64,000 bases of DNA from contig OY727093.1 of NCBI GenBank assembly GCA_963402885.1, positions 3,410,001 through 3,474,000 on the forward strand, read 5' to 3'. The position numbers were made by a program, and so were the translations under genes. Under the pieces are notes generated by a model that ran no database searches, was not told where the DNA came from, and worked only from the letters and a program-made list of their open reading frames with translations. Each line of letters begins with the position of its first letter. Positions within the stretch are counted from its first letter, which is position 1. The DNA is from Antedon bifida (taxonomy: Eukaryota > Echinodermata > Crinoidea > Comatulida > Antedonidae). Positions 12,346-26,749 of this stretch are shown piece by piece.

Positions 12346-14809
12346 TGAGTGGCGATGTTGTTTATAATGATGGTGATAATGACGATGATGTTGATGTTAA
12401 TGATAAGTTTTTGTTTTCACATTCACGAGTTTACTATGTTTTTTAAAGGTTTACCCTGAAATGTGGTATGCATTTCTAAAATGCATATTTCTAATTGTCC
12501 TACAAAACAAAACACACGTTTAGTCTTTTATATTTTACAATTAAAAAAAAGTGATGCTCACATTTTAAAATCACGATACGGACATTCACATCTAAGCCAC
12601 AACAAAGGCACTTGTAATCGCGTAGGTGTAGGTTCACTATTTTTACATTACCTATGCCATTGTTATTACTATGTACTAAGCGAGTAACCTAAACATCATT
12701 AAACAAAACTTGGTATTCAAATCGGCACACGTTGATTCGCGTACGATTTCTTTAAATCGGTCTTGATACGTTTGATTCATCTCATTAGTGCAATCAATCG
12801 AGTACCCTTCATTTGTAGAAATTCACACCGTATACCGAGGTGTTATACAGGTGCTATACAGGTATTATAAAATATCTAATTAGGTGTTAATTGTCTATTA
12901 AGACAATTAAAATTAAGAGGATAAAAAAACAAAAAATGGTGATAAGATTTTACGTGGGGAAATTCAAGGGGCAGCTGCGCGTAGAAGTACAATATGACAC
13001 GCGTGTCTTATATTATAATACAGTGCTTAGTACGGTACTTGTAAACTGTATCAAGTGTTTAGGCCAAAGGAACATTTAAACAGTCCGTGAAGCAGTGTGA
13101 ATGCATATACCGCCCTGGAACTCACCGAATATGACAGGGAAAATATGGTTTACGTAATATAACCAAAGCTTCAATGTGAATATCAGGTTTATGATACCAT
13201 CACTACTTTATGATATACCGTCTGATACTAAACGTACCGTTTGGTTTAAAACGCCGCACGAGCTTGACGAATTTGTCATTTTTTTCCAATAGGCATTATC
13301 TCGACAATTAAACAAGCCACTGTAATACACAGTGCTGTTTTGTATTTAGCCTTTGTTTTTCTTACAAAATAGTGGAAACTAATCAATATGCCCCATTGAT
13401 AATTCATACTGTACACCATCTTCCTTTGTAGATTACTTTATTACTTCAACTTCCGTATTGAGAAACTATCAATGGCTTTGCTAATCCGGTGATAACGCAC
13501 CATCCACGCGACTTGATCACTCGCGACCTCCTACAAGAGGCCTACACAACAATCGATATCAAACTCAACAAATAATGATCGATTTAATTGTCCTAAATCT
13601 CGTATTTTAATCCAGTAACCATATTAATGATGATCAGTGTTTTTTCACGTAACCCCGTGTTTTCAGGATTATACGAATTTGATAAAGAAAGGGACGGTCA
13701 CGCACGGGTAAAAAGATCGATTAAAAGGGTTCACAAATCGTCAAAATACCCCCAACTTGAATAAAAACAAATTAAATTTGGACAATAGACTTAGGCCTAC
13801 GGATAAAGGTAAAACAAAAGCCTGTTTTCTATTGCTGTTTCTATTGATTTACCCGTCAAAACTTCTTTATGTTTTTAAAGGCATGAATAAATTAGACTCA
13901 GGTAAAACTAAGTAAGATTTAGGTTAAATACTCATGGTAGAATCTATCATAGCACTGGATAAAGTGCACACAAAAGATACATCGCATTTTGACGTTAGTG
14001 CTATTAATACTGTGTGCAAATAAACTTAATTTGGTATGAGACGCCGCAAGCTTTTCTTAAACAATTCAATCTGCAGTAGAACCAATTGACTTTTTTTTAA
14101 GTGATAGTGAATAGGGGTTGTTCCAACTACCCCATGGCATTGTATTCAAAGATGGCCAAAGACAGATGTAAACGAAAGAAATATTTGAATGGATTACAAG
14201 CGAATAACATAGAAAAAAGAAATCTTGCATATTTTGTTCAATTTGTAAAGGGGTTCTTTAATCTGCGAGTTATTTCGGTAAAACCGTGTAAATACTTAAG
14301 CCGCCTTAAACGGTATTTTCTTTGACTCTGTCCTATATTTTGGTCTTAGGATCAGGAAAACAAGGGAGAACGCGTAATAGATGTTGGGTCTTATTTATAA
14401 GTAGTATTCGATCAAAGAAAATGCATGTCAAGTTGACAACAATGCAGTTGTACTATACGACTTAAAATACACGAGAGGAGGCTCCTCCCACTTTGGAGAT
14501 AACATTAAATTATGAACTACTTTTTATATTTATTTTGGACAGACTATTAATATTTCCGTATATTTTAGCGCTCCCCGTTAAAAAAAAATCCTGGATCTTC
14601 CGCTCTCACGTCATAAGCTATTATTTTATGATAGTTATTTATTATTATAGGCCTATTAGGCCTATACAAGTATTTATACACAAAAAACCCTGAATACAGA
14701 TAACTCGATAATTTCAAATTATGTCACTGGGTTTATTAAAGGGAAGAGTAAAATTGGTTTATTCTAACAAAGTGAGGTGAGGCGTGACTGTAAAGCCTGT
14801 TTTCCTGTC

Positions 14810-14975
14810 GACGTTATTCGACGCTATCGTTAACAATAATCGGCGATCTTCTACGTAAACATTGAAATGTTAACAATTTACAGGAAAAGGTACTCGCTAT
14901 CGTTATTATTTCAACTTGATCGTTTTCAAACGATCGTCGTTGAACTGTTAACGATCAACGACGATAGCTAGTTTA
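14810..14975. repeat. Hairpin-forming element, MITE-like
   Basis: The stretch is dense in CGATCG, AACGAT and ATCGTT words that pair with one another. The clearest hairpin is 14,910-14,944, where TTCAAC-GATCGTTT pairs with AAACGATC-GTTGAA around a tiny loop. Outer arms CTATCGT and ACGATAG flank it. This fits a small non-autonomous DNA transposon, but I could not define clean ends or a target-site duplication. Confidence 0.5.
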
Positions 14976-15007
14976 CACTGAAAGGCAAAATTAATTTTAA
15001 CTTGCAG

Positions 15008-15350
15008 GAAAATAACTATAACTAGTTTTTATTTCTTAATGTAATTGTATATTATTAATACTATATAGTTAAAAACTTTTTTTATTTTTGTTTACTTTGT
15101 AGAAAAAATACGTTAGAGAAAGAAATAATAAAACACAATACATTAAAGCAATTGAGGTGAGACACTGTAAAAAAAGCAACAATTGAGAGAAAAGCAAATA
15201 CATTTATAGCTTGGGGAAAATAATTATATATGTAGTTTAATTTTTTACTGTAATTGTATATTATTAACGGTACTGTTTTGGTAAAACGTTTTCTGTTTAC
15301 TTTAGGGAGAAATACGTTAGACAAAGAAAATAATACTCAAACAGAAATAA
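15008..15350. repeat. Tandem duplication, about 207-bp unit
   Basis: Two diverged direct copies start near 15,008 and 15,215. Both share GGAAAATAA near the start, TGTAATTGTATATTATTAA in the middle, and then a TTTACTTT block followed by AATACGTTAGA. The second copy is partial. Confidence 0.7.
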
Positions 15351-18300
15351 AACCCGCTATTTGAATCTAAAGAATAATTATACAGTAATCTAGGCTGGTA
15401 TTGTACAACGTTGTATAAGTATTTTAGACGCAGACTGTCGCTATTTTATTACCAATACCATGGGACTATGAATATTGATGGGCGCATTATGACATTGGCC
15501 TAACTCGACTGTCTGGCGAAGCTACAATCAATTATACAAAAGCAATAGGTTTTTACACTGTAAACATTTGTTTTTGCCATTTCGGCAAGTTGTAATATTA
15601 AAACACACTCTATTACTATCATTCGTGGTCGCGTGTATTATTCTTTGTAATTAGTTTTTCTTTGACCTTATCAGAGAGGTCAGCAATCATCGGTGATTTC
15701 CAGACGCGAAATATCCGTTATTGGAGTTTATAAATATTTTAATATCATCATAAATATATTACCACGTGATTCAATCATCCATGCGTAACATTTCATATTC
15801 GATGTTTTCAGTAAACCTTTTTGTTTGGTAGAAACAAAGTATTCAATTTTGGAGGGAAAGTTTGGCGCATCTTTATTTCTTAAAACGAATGAAACAAAAT
15901 ATATTTAAACAAAGTAGGCTATAATGTTATCAAATTGAAATGTATAGCTATAGGTGTAAGTTTACAATTTACTCTATGTTTAACTTGGTGAATTAAATTC
16001 ACTTGTCATGTGTATAGAATTAAATTATAAATGGTGGTTAGTAAGAATTTAAATATTTGTTGATAGCACATATTACAAGGCAACGAGAGAAAAAATATTG
16101 AATTATAATATTAACGATATAAAGGACGTTATTTGTTTAAGTTTAAATCGATTTGGAAGGCCTAGAGCGGAATGGTTGTACATAATAAGGTGGCTAGTTG
16201 AGTACCTATATCCTAATCCTACCCAAGTGAGTGTCGACCACTTATTCGTGTATTGAATACCTTGTCGCGTGCCGGCTTTGTTCAAAATGTGTTTGCCAAG
16301 TATACAGAAAAGGCAATTGATGGTTATCAATCGACTTGTCGACTCTGTTAGCGTCGTCGTACCCCTTACTGCAGCATTTTCACGAGGGTTAAAATGGCTC
16401 CACCGCCGCCTCGATATATCTCAATATTCCGATAGTTTGCTTGTTTATGATAGTATCGTAATGGCAACCCTCTAGCTCTATACATACTTAATGCAACATA
16501 ATATCATAGAATACGCGCGTGTAGATACTATCGAAGGTTTTAGCTTCTTAAATTATGTGTAATGCTGCAGATTTGTATTATACTATTGTATTATATACTA
16601 TATAGTTGGTTGTTTTAAACCCTTAAATTATTTTTACGATGGAGAGATAAACATAAGATTAACATGGTTTAGGCTGACGGATCGAGGGTCATCTGGAGGC
16701 CAGGTTAACTTTGCACTCGGACTTTCGGAACAAAGCTCTGAAATCTGCGAAATAAATTAGGGCTAGCTTAAAACGACACGCTAAATAATTATTAATTTTT
16801 AGAAATACAACATAGAAGAAATACTATGAACTATTATGATTGTTAATGCTTAATATAAATTTATTTCAAAATTTACCGGTAAAGATCTTATAACTTATAA
16901 CATAACACGTCCTTACGGGAATCCGCATTAAGGGGATATTTTTCTGTCGAAACGAACGAAGGACAATGTTTTAACACTTACGACCAGGCTCCTATTCCGA
17001 AGGCCAGCCCTATTCAAGAGATACCCGTATCAGGGGATCCATAAAGGGTTGAGCTCTAAAGGTGTCCCCGCAAAACATGAAGATAAATAATAAAAAGACA
17101 ATTTTGCAGTTTTAATAAAGTCAATCACCTCCGTAGAAAAAACCCCGAAAAAAAACCGTTTTACTTATAAAAAGCCAAATGAACGGTTAAATTCAGCCGA
17201 AAACCCATTGACTTCCAGTCAATTTGACTTTTTTTTCCGATCCCATTTTGGGTCAAATTTGTATGCGACATTTTTTTCACGGGGTCAATACATCTTTAAC
17301 TACGATTTCTACTGCCTTCTGTAAAACTATATTAGTATCATTTTACAGAGCAAAACCTTGGAGTATTCACTTCCAACTGCACATATCGATTGAATTACCC
17401 AAATAATAACAATAAAAACAACTTATTATTTACAAATTTGCGGCACAGTTAATGTGGTTTTTATTTTGGTGAATTTGGGAAAGGTGTGATTTTGGAGTCG
17501 GCTAATTCTTTTAAGTTTCCAAGCTCCGTACCTGTCTCCAAGTCGGCATGTAGACAGGGTAGATCTGGCGGTTGGTGGGGCGTACGCTGTTGATATGTCG
17601 ATAAGATATCATCTAATTTCGCCTAATACCCAGACACGACTAATATAAGTCAACTAATCTATAACTTTAAAGAGTCTGAGACCCTTTCATTTCTATAGAA
17701 TGGAAAACATTCACATGGACTTTCGTTATTCTCTATTTTTATTTTTTCTCTCTCTATTTTTATTTTTTTGATATAAAAAATATTTAGGAAAATTGCCAAG
17801 GATAACCATAAGCGAAATCATTCACTATCCTTAAAAGTGGCAATCCTGTTCACAAGACAAACATTACCGTATACACAAGATGTTCTACATATACATACAT
17901 CAGCTCGGACTTTACTACATGATTTCATTCATTGAATTGTTGAGCATCTAATTTGTGATGGAAACCGGCGCAATATAAGATTTCCTTATTATTATTATTA
18001 ACATACATACATACATATTCTTCAATTAAAATACATACAAAGAAAAAAAGAATATCTGGATAAATCGACATTAAAATTAAGTGAACGACTTATTTCCAAA
18101 TAACACATTTTTTGTCGTTTTTGCGACAGTTCATTATGGCTTAACTTAAGGAATCTCTGTTATGACGACTTCTTTATTACAAATTTAACGATAATTTTAG
18201 TTTATTTTATCATTCTGGAAATGTATAGGTTCTCCTATTTTTCGGCATTATATAAAATAAATATTACAGCTACTTTGTAATGACAGGTCTATTTACTACA

Positions 18301-20884
18301 ATCATACCTGCCAAAAAAGTCTAATGCCCTCAGGATAGTCAAAAACCAATCGACTGAGAGGTAACCATCGATACAAAATAATGTCGCGTCCGCTTCTTTT
18401 ATATTAAAAGCCATATACTAAAGATAGATTTTCCAGCAATTGGCTGTGTTGGTATAGAGAAGTTCATTGAGCGTAAACCTAAGGCCAATACATGAATTCA
18501 AGTTAAGTAAACTAACTAAAAGTGCGTAAAATTACAACCACACAAACTATAACGAGTCTTTGTTTTTCGCAAGAGGGCGTACTATTCATTATATGAAACA
18601 TCTCAACCGGAAGATTGTCGTTCTCGAGGTTTAGTTCCGACTGTAAATTAATTATCGTGGGTCTAATAGGCCCACTTAAATTTCTTAGTAGTAATGTATT
18701 TTTATTTAACACTGACTTTGATATTATTATTAATATTTAGTATATAGTTCTTGACATCGAGAATTAAACTGATAATGGTATTATATTTTATTATCTCTAT
18801 AGGGTTCCATAAATTTCACATAATTTGTATTTTCTTCCACTAAAAAGAAAAAAAAGTGTCTAAAAAAAGTTGTCTAATATGGATTTGAAAACCGTATTTA
18901 GAAAAATAACGGTATTGTCTGAATTGGGTCAAAATATCAAGAACCGATAAAATACAATTTTATTTTAAAACCCCCAATTGATTCCGGTGTTCTCGTCAAA
19001 AACGGTTTCTGTGGAGCAACTCGTTATTTTTAAGAAACCCGTCATTTTTGTCAATATAAACAGGTCCTTAGACTATGATTAAGTTGGTATCATTACGCTT
19101 AAAATGAACAAACGTGTTATCGGTATAGTTATTGTATCAATGTTCACTTTTAGAAGAGGTTCCAATACCAATCACGTTGATTTTAACAAATAATTGTGTA
19201 GGCTATTGATAACGAAAGTGGCGATCAAAAGTAATTATGAATCAGTCTATTTTGCAGTTACTAACAACAATTGAATACAGTACGGTACGTTATGATGACT
19301 AAATCGGCGGGTATTATATTAATGATAAGTCACCATGCCTACGTTACTTTTATTGAGTTTGCGACAAAAAAGTTATCATGAATCAATGTATTTTGTGATT
19401 ATTGGTATCAACACGAAAAAAAAAGTAATTCTTATTCAAAGTTTCATAACGTAAAAACTCAGTTTGTTATTATTTCGTATCGTTATAAATAACATCTAGA
19501 CAAACACACACACTCTGGTCCTAGACCAGTCATCTTGAAATAACCGGTTCTATTATCAGCGCTCGCGTGGCCGTCCGATATGTTTTGAAATTCGCGCTAC
19601 CTTCAGCAGCTTGGCGAGACCTAGGGCAGTGATTAGAGGTCTTATAAAAGAATTTGGACCAGGCGGTGCAGATCCGCTTAATTTTAGGCGTAATCAACCG
19701 CAAATCTTTTGGAGTCAGACGATTATGCATTAAGAAACAGTTAAATTTGCTGATAGGCACTTTGTTTACTCTACGTTATATTTACACACAAGACGACTTC
19801 AAAACAATAACAAAATGTATTGATAATATACCGTTTTCCTGTCTGTAGTAAACAGTATCTTGAAAAAATGCTGGTCGTGTGGACATCCCCTCTGATAGCG
19901 CTATTGTTCTTTGGTCGAAAGGGGGAGGAAATTCAACTTTCAATCAATGTCAATTATGGCAATTAAACATTGGACATATCAATCAATCGGTCATAAAACA
20001 AGAAGGGTTGGGTTGATCATTAACTAATGCTTATGCCTACTGCAACATATTTATTTAGGCCTATTCAATTTAAATAGTTAAAATCCAATGAATATAATGA
20101 TAATTTGTAAGATAATGTTGCTGACATTATATTCCCATGGTAACATTAAATGATGATGTGTTTTTGTTAGTAGCAATGTTGAGATTGAACATAATTTATG
20201 TACGATTTATAGAAAACATTCTGATTTCGATTTTAAAACTTTTATAAATTCTGATTTATTTCCTGTGAAATTTGAACATGAAGATAGACCCTGACAATAA
20301 CTTGTTCTAATGACATTACACGTTAAACACCAAGCAACGGCTCAACTACCTTGGGTATGGGAAAATTTGGGACACGGGTGACATTGGTCAGAAGTTCAAA
20401 GTTTTATTTTACTTTCAGTTTTAAATGTTTTAATGATATACGGTAAATCACCGAAATGTATATAACAACCTAAACTATAAATATTATATGTATTAGAGAG
20501 ATAAGTTTATTTCTCCATGGTATCAGTAGGCCTAAGGACAAGTTTGTTAGATGAGGTTATCATACCGAAAATTCAAGTAAAAGTATTTTTCAAAACATAA
20601 ATAAGAAGCTTAACACTGTACTGAATTATTAGTTTTGTTGTAATTTCAATCTTTGATCCTAACTGAATGTTTAGGAAATGTACAAGTATGTCTATTGAAC
20701 ACATTATTCTCTAGCTTCCGATTATCCTTATAGCGCCAGCCACTTAATTATCCATGTAAGCACCTGAGATAAAACACAGGACATTAAAACAATACAATAA
20801 AAGCACATTTACGGACGGATAACACAACGTGTTGTTCTTTTTGCAACTCAAATAATATAATTAAAAAGTTTTTAAATTACTTAA

Positions 20885-21255
20885 CGAAGTGTCCCTAATA
20901 AGGGATGTCCTCGGAATATGGGTTGGTCGTGTTGTTAAACCGTAAGCCCATCATTTGTTTTATAAAAAAAGTGTCCCCCACCCACAGAGGTGTCCCCTTA
21001 ATGGGTTGGCCGTGTTTCTAATATTATAGCCCCTTGTCTGTTTCATAGTGTGCAGTCCCTCTTTAGGATGTCGTCTCGTCCATGGGAAACTGTCCCACAT
21101 TGTGTCCCCCTGATGGTTGGGTTATGTTTCTCGTTTGTTCCACGGCAAAGTTTTCCCCACTTGTGGGTGTCCCTTTAATATATATATGGGTTGGCCGTGT
21201 TGCTATAGCTCCTCGTTTGTTTCACGGGAAAGTGTACCCCCTGAGTGCCCCAAAG
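20885..21255. repeat. Degenerate minisatellite, about 80-bp unit
   Basis: At least four diverged direct copies of a unit are visible. The unit contains GTGTCCC, then TTAATGGGTTGGCCGTGTT, then CTCGTTTGTTTCACGG, then AAAGTGT and a C-run. Spacing varies. Open frames through it come from the repeat and are not evidence of a gene. Confidence 0.75.
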
Positions 21256-21760
21256 GAGGTGCTCTTCAGTGTAAGAAATAAACTGTAGGTCTAGAACTTC
21301 AACATTAGTGGTGGATGTTCACCAGACAGGTAGGCACCGAGTTTTTACACCCGTAACTGTTGCGAATAAAAGAGCCTTAGGCCGGTGAACTAATCCATAA
21401 TTCGCCTATTTCCTGCAAGATTTGCACCCTTTATGACAACAAACCACACTGAGGAAAACCAACACTCATTATTAACATCAAAAGGATTTTTGACCATACA
21501 TAATAAAGTTTTCCCGCCGTAGGGCCAGTACTACCTCCACCCAAGCATAATGTAACAAAAATGTATTCAATTTAGTAATACTTACAAACTTGAATCGGAT
21601 TATCGGGACAACTTAGGCCTTTAAAATATTGGCCTATTGAAAATATCCCCAGGTGATCGAGATGAAGACGTTTTTTCATGAGGGAAATCGCGTCAAAACA
21701 CATCACTGAATTTGAGGTGAAATAAGGTTCGCGAAATAGGATTGGGGTTAGGATTTCGTG

Positions 21761-22230
21761 CTATATTTTGGGGAGTAAATATTGCCGGGGGCATAAATTA
21801 TCAACGTAAGGAATACAATTTGCAGTAAGTTACTATTACATGTTATAACTGCCGTATTACCAATATAGTGCAGTTACTGACACACCCCCTTATTTGCATA
21901 AAGAATAGAATAAGAAAAGTACAAAGTTGACATTCAGTGTAATACCTACAAAATACCGTACTTACTATAACTATAAGTTCTTCACCACAATTTATATTAT
22001 TTGTTAAATTAAATTCGTCTATATTTTGGAGAGTAAATATTACCGGAGGGCATATCAACGTAACGAATAAAATATAGTGACGTATTTGAGGAACTTTATT
22101 ATTTGGTTCCTGCTGTTACTATTACTAACATAGTGCAGTTACTGACACACCCTTTATTTGCATAAAGAATAGAATAAGAAAAGTACACAGTTGACTTTCA
22201 GTATAATTACCTACAACTCAGACATATTCA
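21761..22230. repeat. Tandem duplication, 258-bp unit
   Basis: The block CTATATTTTGG-GAGTAAATATT starts at 21,761 and recurs at 22,019. It is followed in both copies by GTGCAGTTACTGACACACCC and AAGAATAGAATAAGAAAAGT. The copies differ by small indels. No gene was recognised. Confidence 0.8.
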
Positions 22231-22239
22231 ACGGAACTA

Positions 22240-25188
22240 TTTTAAAGCTCATGTTTTTTAATTAAATAAAGATAAATAATACAAGCAAAGCAATAAATAG
22301 AATGTCTCAACAAACGATGAGGGAGATAGTTTAATTACAAGAGGGGTAGTCACCGGAACCGAAGAAAATTTAGACAAATCCCCCCCCCCCCCAGTAAAAT
22401 CGGACAATTGCACCGCACTTTAATAAATTATCACGATACACGATTATAATTTGTATATCAACTAGGCCTACTATGATTTATAGTCATGATCTTTACTAGT
22501 CTTACTTTAAACAACTGGTAATTTTTAGTATTTTAAAGGTTTCTGTTTTTATTTTAAATCGATTGATCGATCGTTATTTATTGATATTTTGAGACGTTTG
22601 GGGAATATAACACACTATACAATGGGTGATGAACATGGGTGTATGCCTAATGTTTTAGTCGCGAAAGTGTACCTTAATGCAAAGTTTAGCTCTATGTATT
22701 ACTGCAGCAAACCGTACCCTTGACGATTTGTCTAAAAAATACCCCATTAGATCTACCCTATAAAATCATCTTATAACTACGCTACTTTAGGACCTGTTAA
22801 GGGGGTGTAAAACTGAAGGCCTAAGGTACTTGAAGAGTCTGTTCTATCCTATACCCGATAAAATATTATAACTATTAACTAAGTATTAACAAAAATATAG
22901 ATCTGTATTATGTAACAATTCCAAGCACTGGTTACGATCGAAGTTAAACTACAGGTGACCTCTCGATAGCCGGTGTGACCAGGTGGTTTCTTGGTACCAG
23001 ATGTTCAGTTCTCTTAGAAATCAACTAAGTTTCCTAAGTCTACCTGAAGAACTGCCAATATCGAATGACTTTTGGCTAAAAAGTCCCACGGAAATCAATC
23101 AACCAGAACCAGGTACATTAAACAACTCGAGAGCGTCCCTAGCAACTTTCTCACGGTCCTAAAACAATCTAAACCATAAAAGCACGCCACCGTTCGCTTG
23201 GGTATAGGACAATAGTATTCTACTTCTGTGTAATGAGGCATATAACGATACAATAATGTTAGTGGCTTCATCACACTATGTTTCTTATGTATAGGAATTA
23301 ATTGTTTCGTGTCGGTTCATTTGTCGCGAACTATAGCGTATTTTCCACCTCTTATTAGGTTAGATGACGACACAGGCAAGAGAGGGAGTCCTTTCCCATG
23401 GCGCTCAGCCAAGTGAGTGGTTGCTTGACAATGGAATCTTTCAGGTGTAAACGCACCTTTGTGATGTCATCGCTAGTGAAAGCAAGCCAGCGCACAATTT
23501 GTGCATCGCTATTCGGATCTGTTCACGCGATTAAAAGGCAACCGCGTCCGCTCATTACCATTCCCACACACTTGTAAAGAACTGAAAGCTAAACAACTTT
23601 TTGACAACTGCACACGAACCGGCGGTGTCATTTTCGTATGACCATCCCACTTCATTATCGATTGTTAGTTTAAGATGACAACAATAATACTTGTATGACA
23701 GATCTGTGTAATAACAAGTCAATACTGAACTTTGATTCAATGTGTCAACGACCGGGCAAAATAAACCCTCACCTTTCATCATATTTTGGAGTTGTAACCC
23801 CCCCCCCCCCCCCCACTCCTATAAGTGACTAACAATTTCTTTTTATTTGAGCGTTTATTTTTATTGAACCATGTTTCATGAGGGTATCCCATCCAGCAAA
23901 GCTGATCATTGGGGCCCTAGACAATACAGTAAAAACAGTACGAAAATACATCATCATAAAAAAATTAATTATAAAAAACTACTATTATAAATATAAAAAT
24001 TGATACAATTTTTGAAAATTCTTTTTTTTTTTGGCAATTAAAAATCATCTAGAGAAATTGACAGATGAATGATGTTCATTGGTTTTGAGTGGGTCTTTTT
24101 AACAAAATGTACATGCTTTGGCGTAGGTTCACGATCCTACTTAACTTGGTATTATTAGGCGTGTATGTATAATATTATAATAGGCATATATAAACGATGA
24201 GCTTGAACACCCCGACATACATACGTAGGCCTAACCATTTATATTGCGCTTTATATATAAAGAAATATCAAGGCGCATTAAACTAAATGTTAAGCAACGT
24301 TATGAAAAAGTGTAATTATAGGAGTTTTTTTAACTTAGGGATTTGACGCCTCACGAATATGCGCACATGGGGACCGACGACATGGAAGGACTGTGTGGGT
24401 GTCCCCCGTACGCCCTTATGCCTAGCTAGGCTAGGCTACATTTATTCATTCATCCCGGTAATGTAAAATTTCACTGAAAAGTGAAAGGTATGTTATATCT
24501 TGTTTATCTTGTCTTGTTTATCTCATAAAGGTAAAATAAAGAAGGATATTTTTTATTCAACATAAAAGCAACACCCTACCGTAGTCCGTCTTGACTGGAG
24601 GTCAACAACGTAAGTATAGCCTACCTCGGACAACCATCACAGCTAGCTAGGCTAGCGAGGATAGCCTAGGTCTAGAGATACTAAATTTCTTCTTGCAAGA
24701 AATGTAACATGGTAAACAGTTCCTCCTTAAAATCCAGTACATTTTAAATAACAGAACTCTACATTCTATATGGAATTTATGATTTGATTTGCGACAGACG
24801 GGGTGTCAAATTTGTCTTCAAATTTACCGGCTTTTTTTCATCTTGAAATCGTCTGTTCGATGTCTAGCGCCCTCAGTATACAATTATAATTTTTTTCCCT
24901 AATTTTTTGATATAAAATCAAAAATTCTTTTTTTTTACTGCTATAAAGAAATTTCCTTCACTGCACTATTATTACCAAAATAATGTACAGTTTTGAAAGT
25001 ATTTATTCTTTATAATTTTAGGCCTACTGGAAAATACATAGGCCTAGGCCTACACTAATTATTAATTTCCGTACATATACAGGTAAAATGGATAAAAAAA
25101 AACCAACTGATTATACGTTAGCGGTGTAAAACATACAGAAACACATAATTTTAAAAAGTTCACAAATGTAAAAAAAAAAAAAAAATAT
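22240..25188. other. Intergenic; LINE-tail-like repeat inside
   Basis: This includes two poly-C tracts (near 22,380 and 23,800). Around 23,830-23,990 is a stretch resembling the antisense 3' end of a LINE: it is T-rich at its left edge and carries TTTCATGAGGGTATCCCATC. A GC-richer patch at 23,340-23,580 has a 59-residue frame without a recognisable domain. Confidence 0.35.
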
Positions 25189-25261
25189 CGATCCTGCCAG
25201 GACTCGAACCTGGAATCCCCTGATTCGTAGTCAGATGCCTTATCCATTGGGCCACAGGACC
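25189..25261 (-). tRNA. tRNA-Arg(ACG), copy 6, solo
   Basis: This is an intact 73-nt cloverleaf on the minus strand with anticodon ACG, identical to the five copies about 18-20 kb to the left. On the transcribed strand it is followed by a long T-run, which appears as the A-run before 25,185 on the plus strand. It has no partner nearby, so it is either a separate copy event or what is left of another pair. Confidence 0.95.
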
Positions 25262-26749
25262 AGTTATGAATCATACGTGGGAAATGGCTACTTAATCACA
25301 TGATCGAAAATCACATAATACATATGATTATAATTTAGGTAATTGTCTCAAAAAAACATTTATATCTACCATATTTAAATACTAAGTTAATGATAATTAT
25401 AATAGAAACCTCTACAATGAAAAAAAGAACGTTAATAATTAATTATAACTTTATCGAAGCATGACGTCATAGATTGTTGGGATAAAACTATAGAGGGGGT
25501 ATATCCAATTTTTGTAAACGCCAGGAGAAGAAGATTCAATGGTGGGAGCATGCAGCTGACACTGAGTACTTACTGTACTGTAGAGTTAGTGCGTACACAG
25601 GTAGTCATCATTTCCACACAAAAACAATCAGCAGTAGTGATGATATAATATTATACAAATTAACTTTCGATTTCTAGGTTCGGTTTTCCAAAATTTAACC
25701 GAAAATTGTGCATTATTCAAAATACATTTAGGCCTACGTTAACAGTGTGCACTCTATTCACCTGATACAATTATTTTTAGCATATACTATATACACCAAC
25801 GATCAATGATAAATCAAAGTAGTCAGCGATAAATTGACCCTTTTACTGACTGACCACCACTGACCACAAACGTGTTGATTTTTTATGATTCTGTATAGTT
25901 CATTCATCCTATATAAAACAATTTAATTTTGCTTTAAACTTTACACAACGCAAAGCAATTTACAATGTCATAGTCAAAATATCCCATTATTTTTATCACG
26001 CTATAAAATCCCACTTAATGTTTGCTTTAAAGGGTTAATTAACTACCGGTAGATCTTAGGCAAAATATTTACAAATGTGTAACGTTAGAATGCCATTACC
26101 CTCTGTATTTAGTTCAAGGACATAGTAATTATTATATTATATTATGACTTCCTCATACCTTGGACCATGGAGAAATCTCCACGCTTGGACGAACCTATGT
26201 TCTTAGCATAACACGCTGCATACGTATATACACGTACTTGTCTAGCTAACACTCTTAATACTAAAAATAAAACCTTCTATGATACACTTTAGTTCAATTC
26301 TATGATAGTAACTGAAGTATTGTGAAAGGAACCCGACAACAAAATGTATATTTTTACTGTATTCTTAAACTTCAACGTTTCATTTTATAAAGTAGGCTCC
26401 TGTAGCAGCACCATAATACCTACATAGATGGTCAAAAATATTAGTGATAATCACGAAGAATTTAATTTCTGATGACTTAATATTTCTTATTCATATTTAT
26501 TTAGTACTCAAACAACAACAAAAACCAGAGATAATCGTAAGTCGGAAATATAAGTGAACTTAATTCTTCATCAATAGTTAATATATACTGAACAATACAA
26601 CCATATAAAATGTATACACACTAGATAATACTATAATATTCGAAGATATGCGAAATAAGTAAAGAAAGATCTACACGCGCTCTGGACAAACAAATACAAC
26701 ATACAGCACAATACAAATGTATTGTTTACTTAAGTCTTCTATATAAACA
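25262..26749. other. Intergenic; no gene seen
   Basis: This is AT-rich unique sequence leading into the promoter-like patch. No exon, RNA gene or clear repeat was seen. Confidence 0.4.

Larger units (their letters stand above)
12346..20884. other. Intergenic; repeats only
   Basis: I found no defensible gene. The stretch holds a hairpin-rich element near 14.8-15.0 kb, a tandem duplication at 15.0-15.35 kb, and AT-rich unique sequence. A GC-richer patch near 19.5-19.75 kb has open frames on both strands but no recognisable domain. Confidence 0.4.

Noticed and set aside
12001-12348. 115-codon Met/Thr-rich frame
   Set aside because: It is a translation of the GAT/GAC microsatellite and has no non-repeat content.
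16269-16475. 68-codon frame on the plus strand
   Set aside because: It has no domain, no splice context and no repeat support. It looks like random open sequence.
19530-19760. 76-codon frame on the minus strand in a GC-richer patch
   Set aside because: The opposite strand is also open here and no motif was recognised, so I did not call a gene.
23398-23577. 59-residue frame starting in a good context (CCCATGGCG)
   Set aside because: It is too short, has no recognisable domain and contains a GTGAGT donor after five codons. Chance is the simplest reading.
24569-24610. Short stretch ending in the strong donor AAC|GTAAGTAT
   Set aside because: The acceptor is weak, the stretch is 42 bp, and no neighbouring exon continues a frame.
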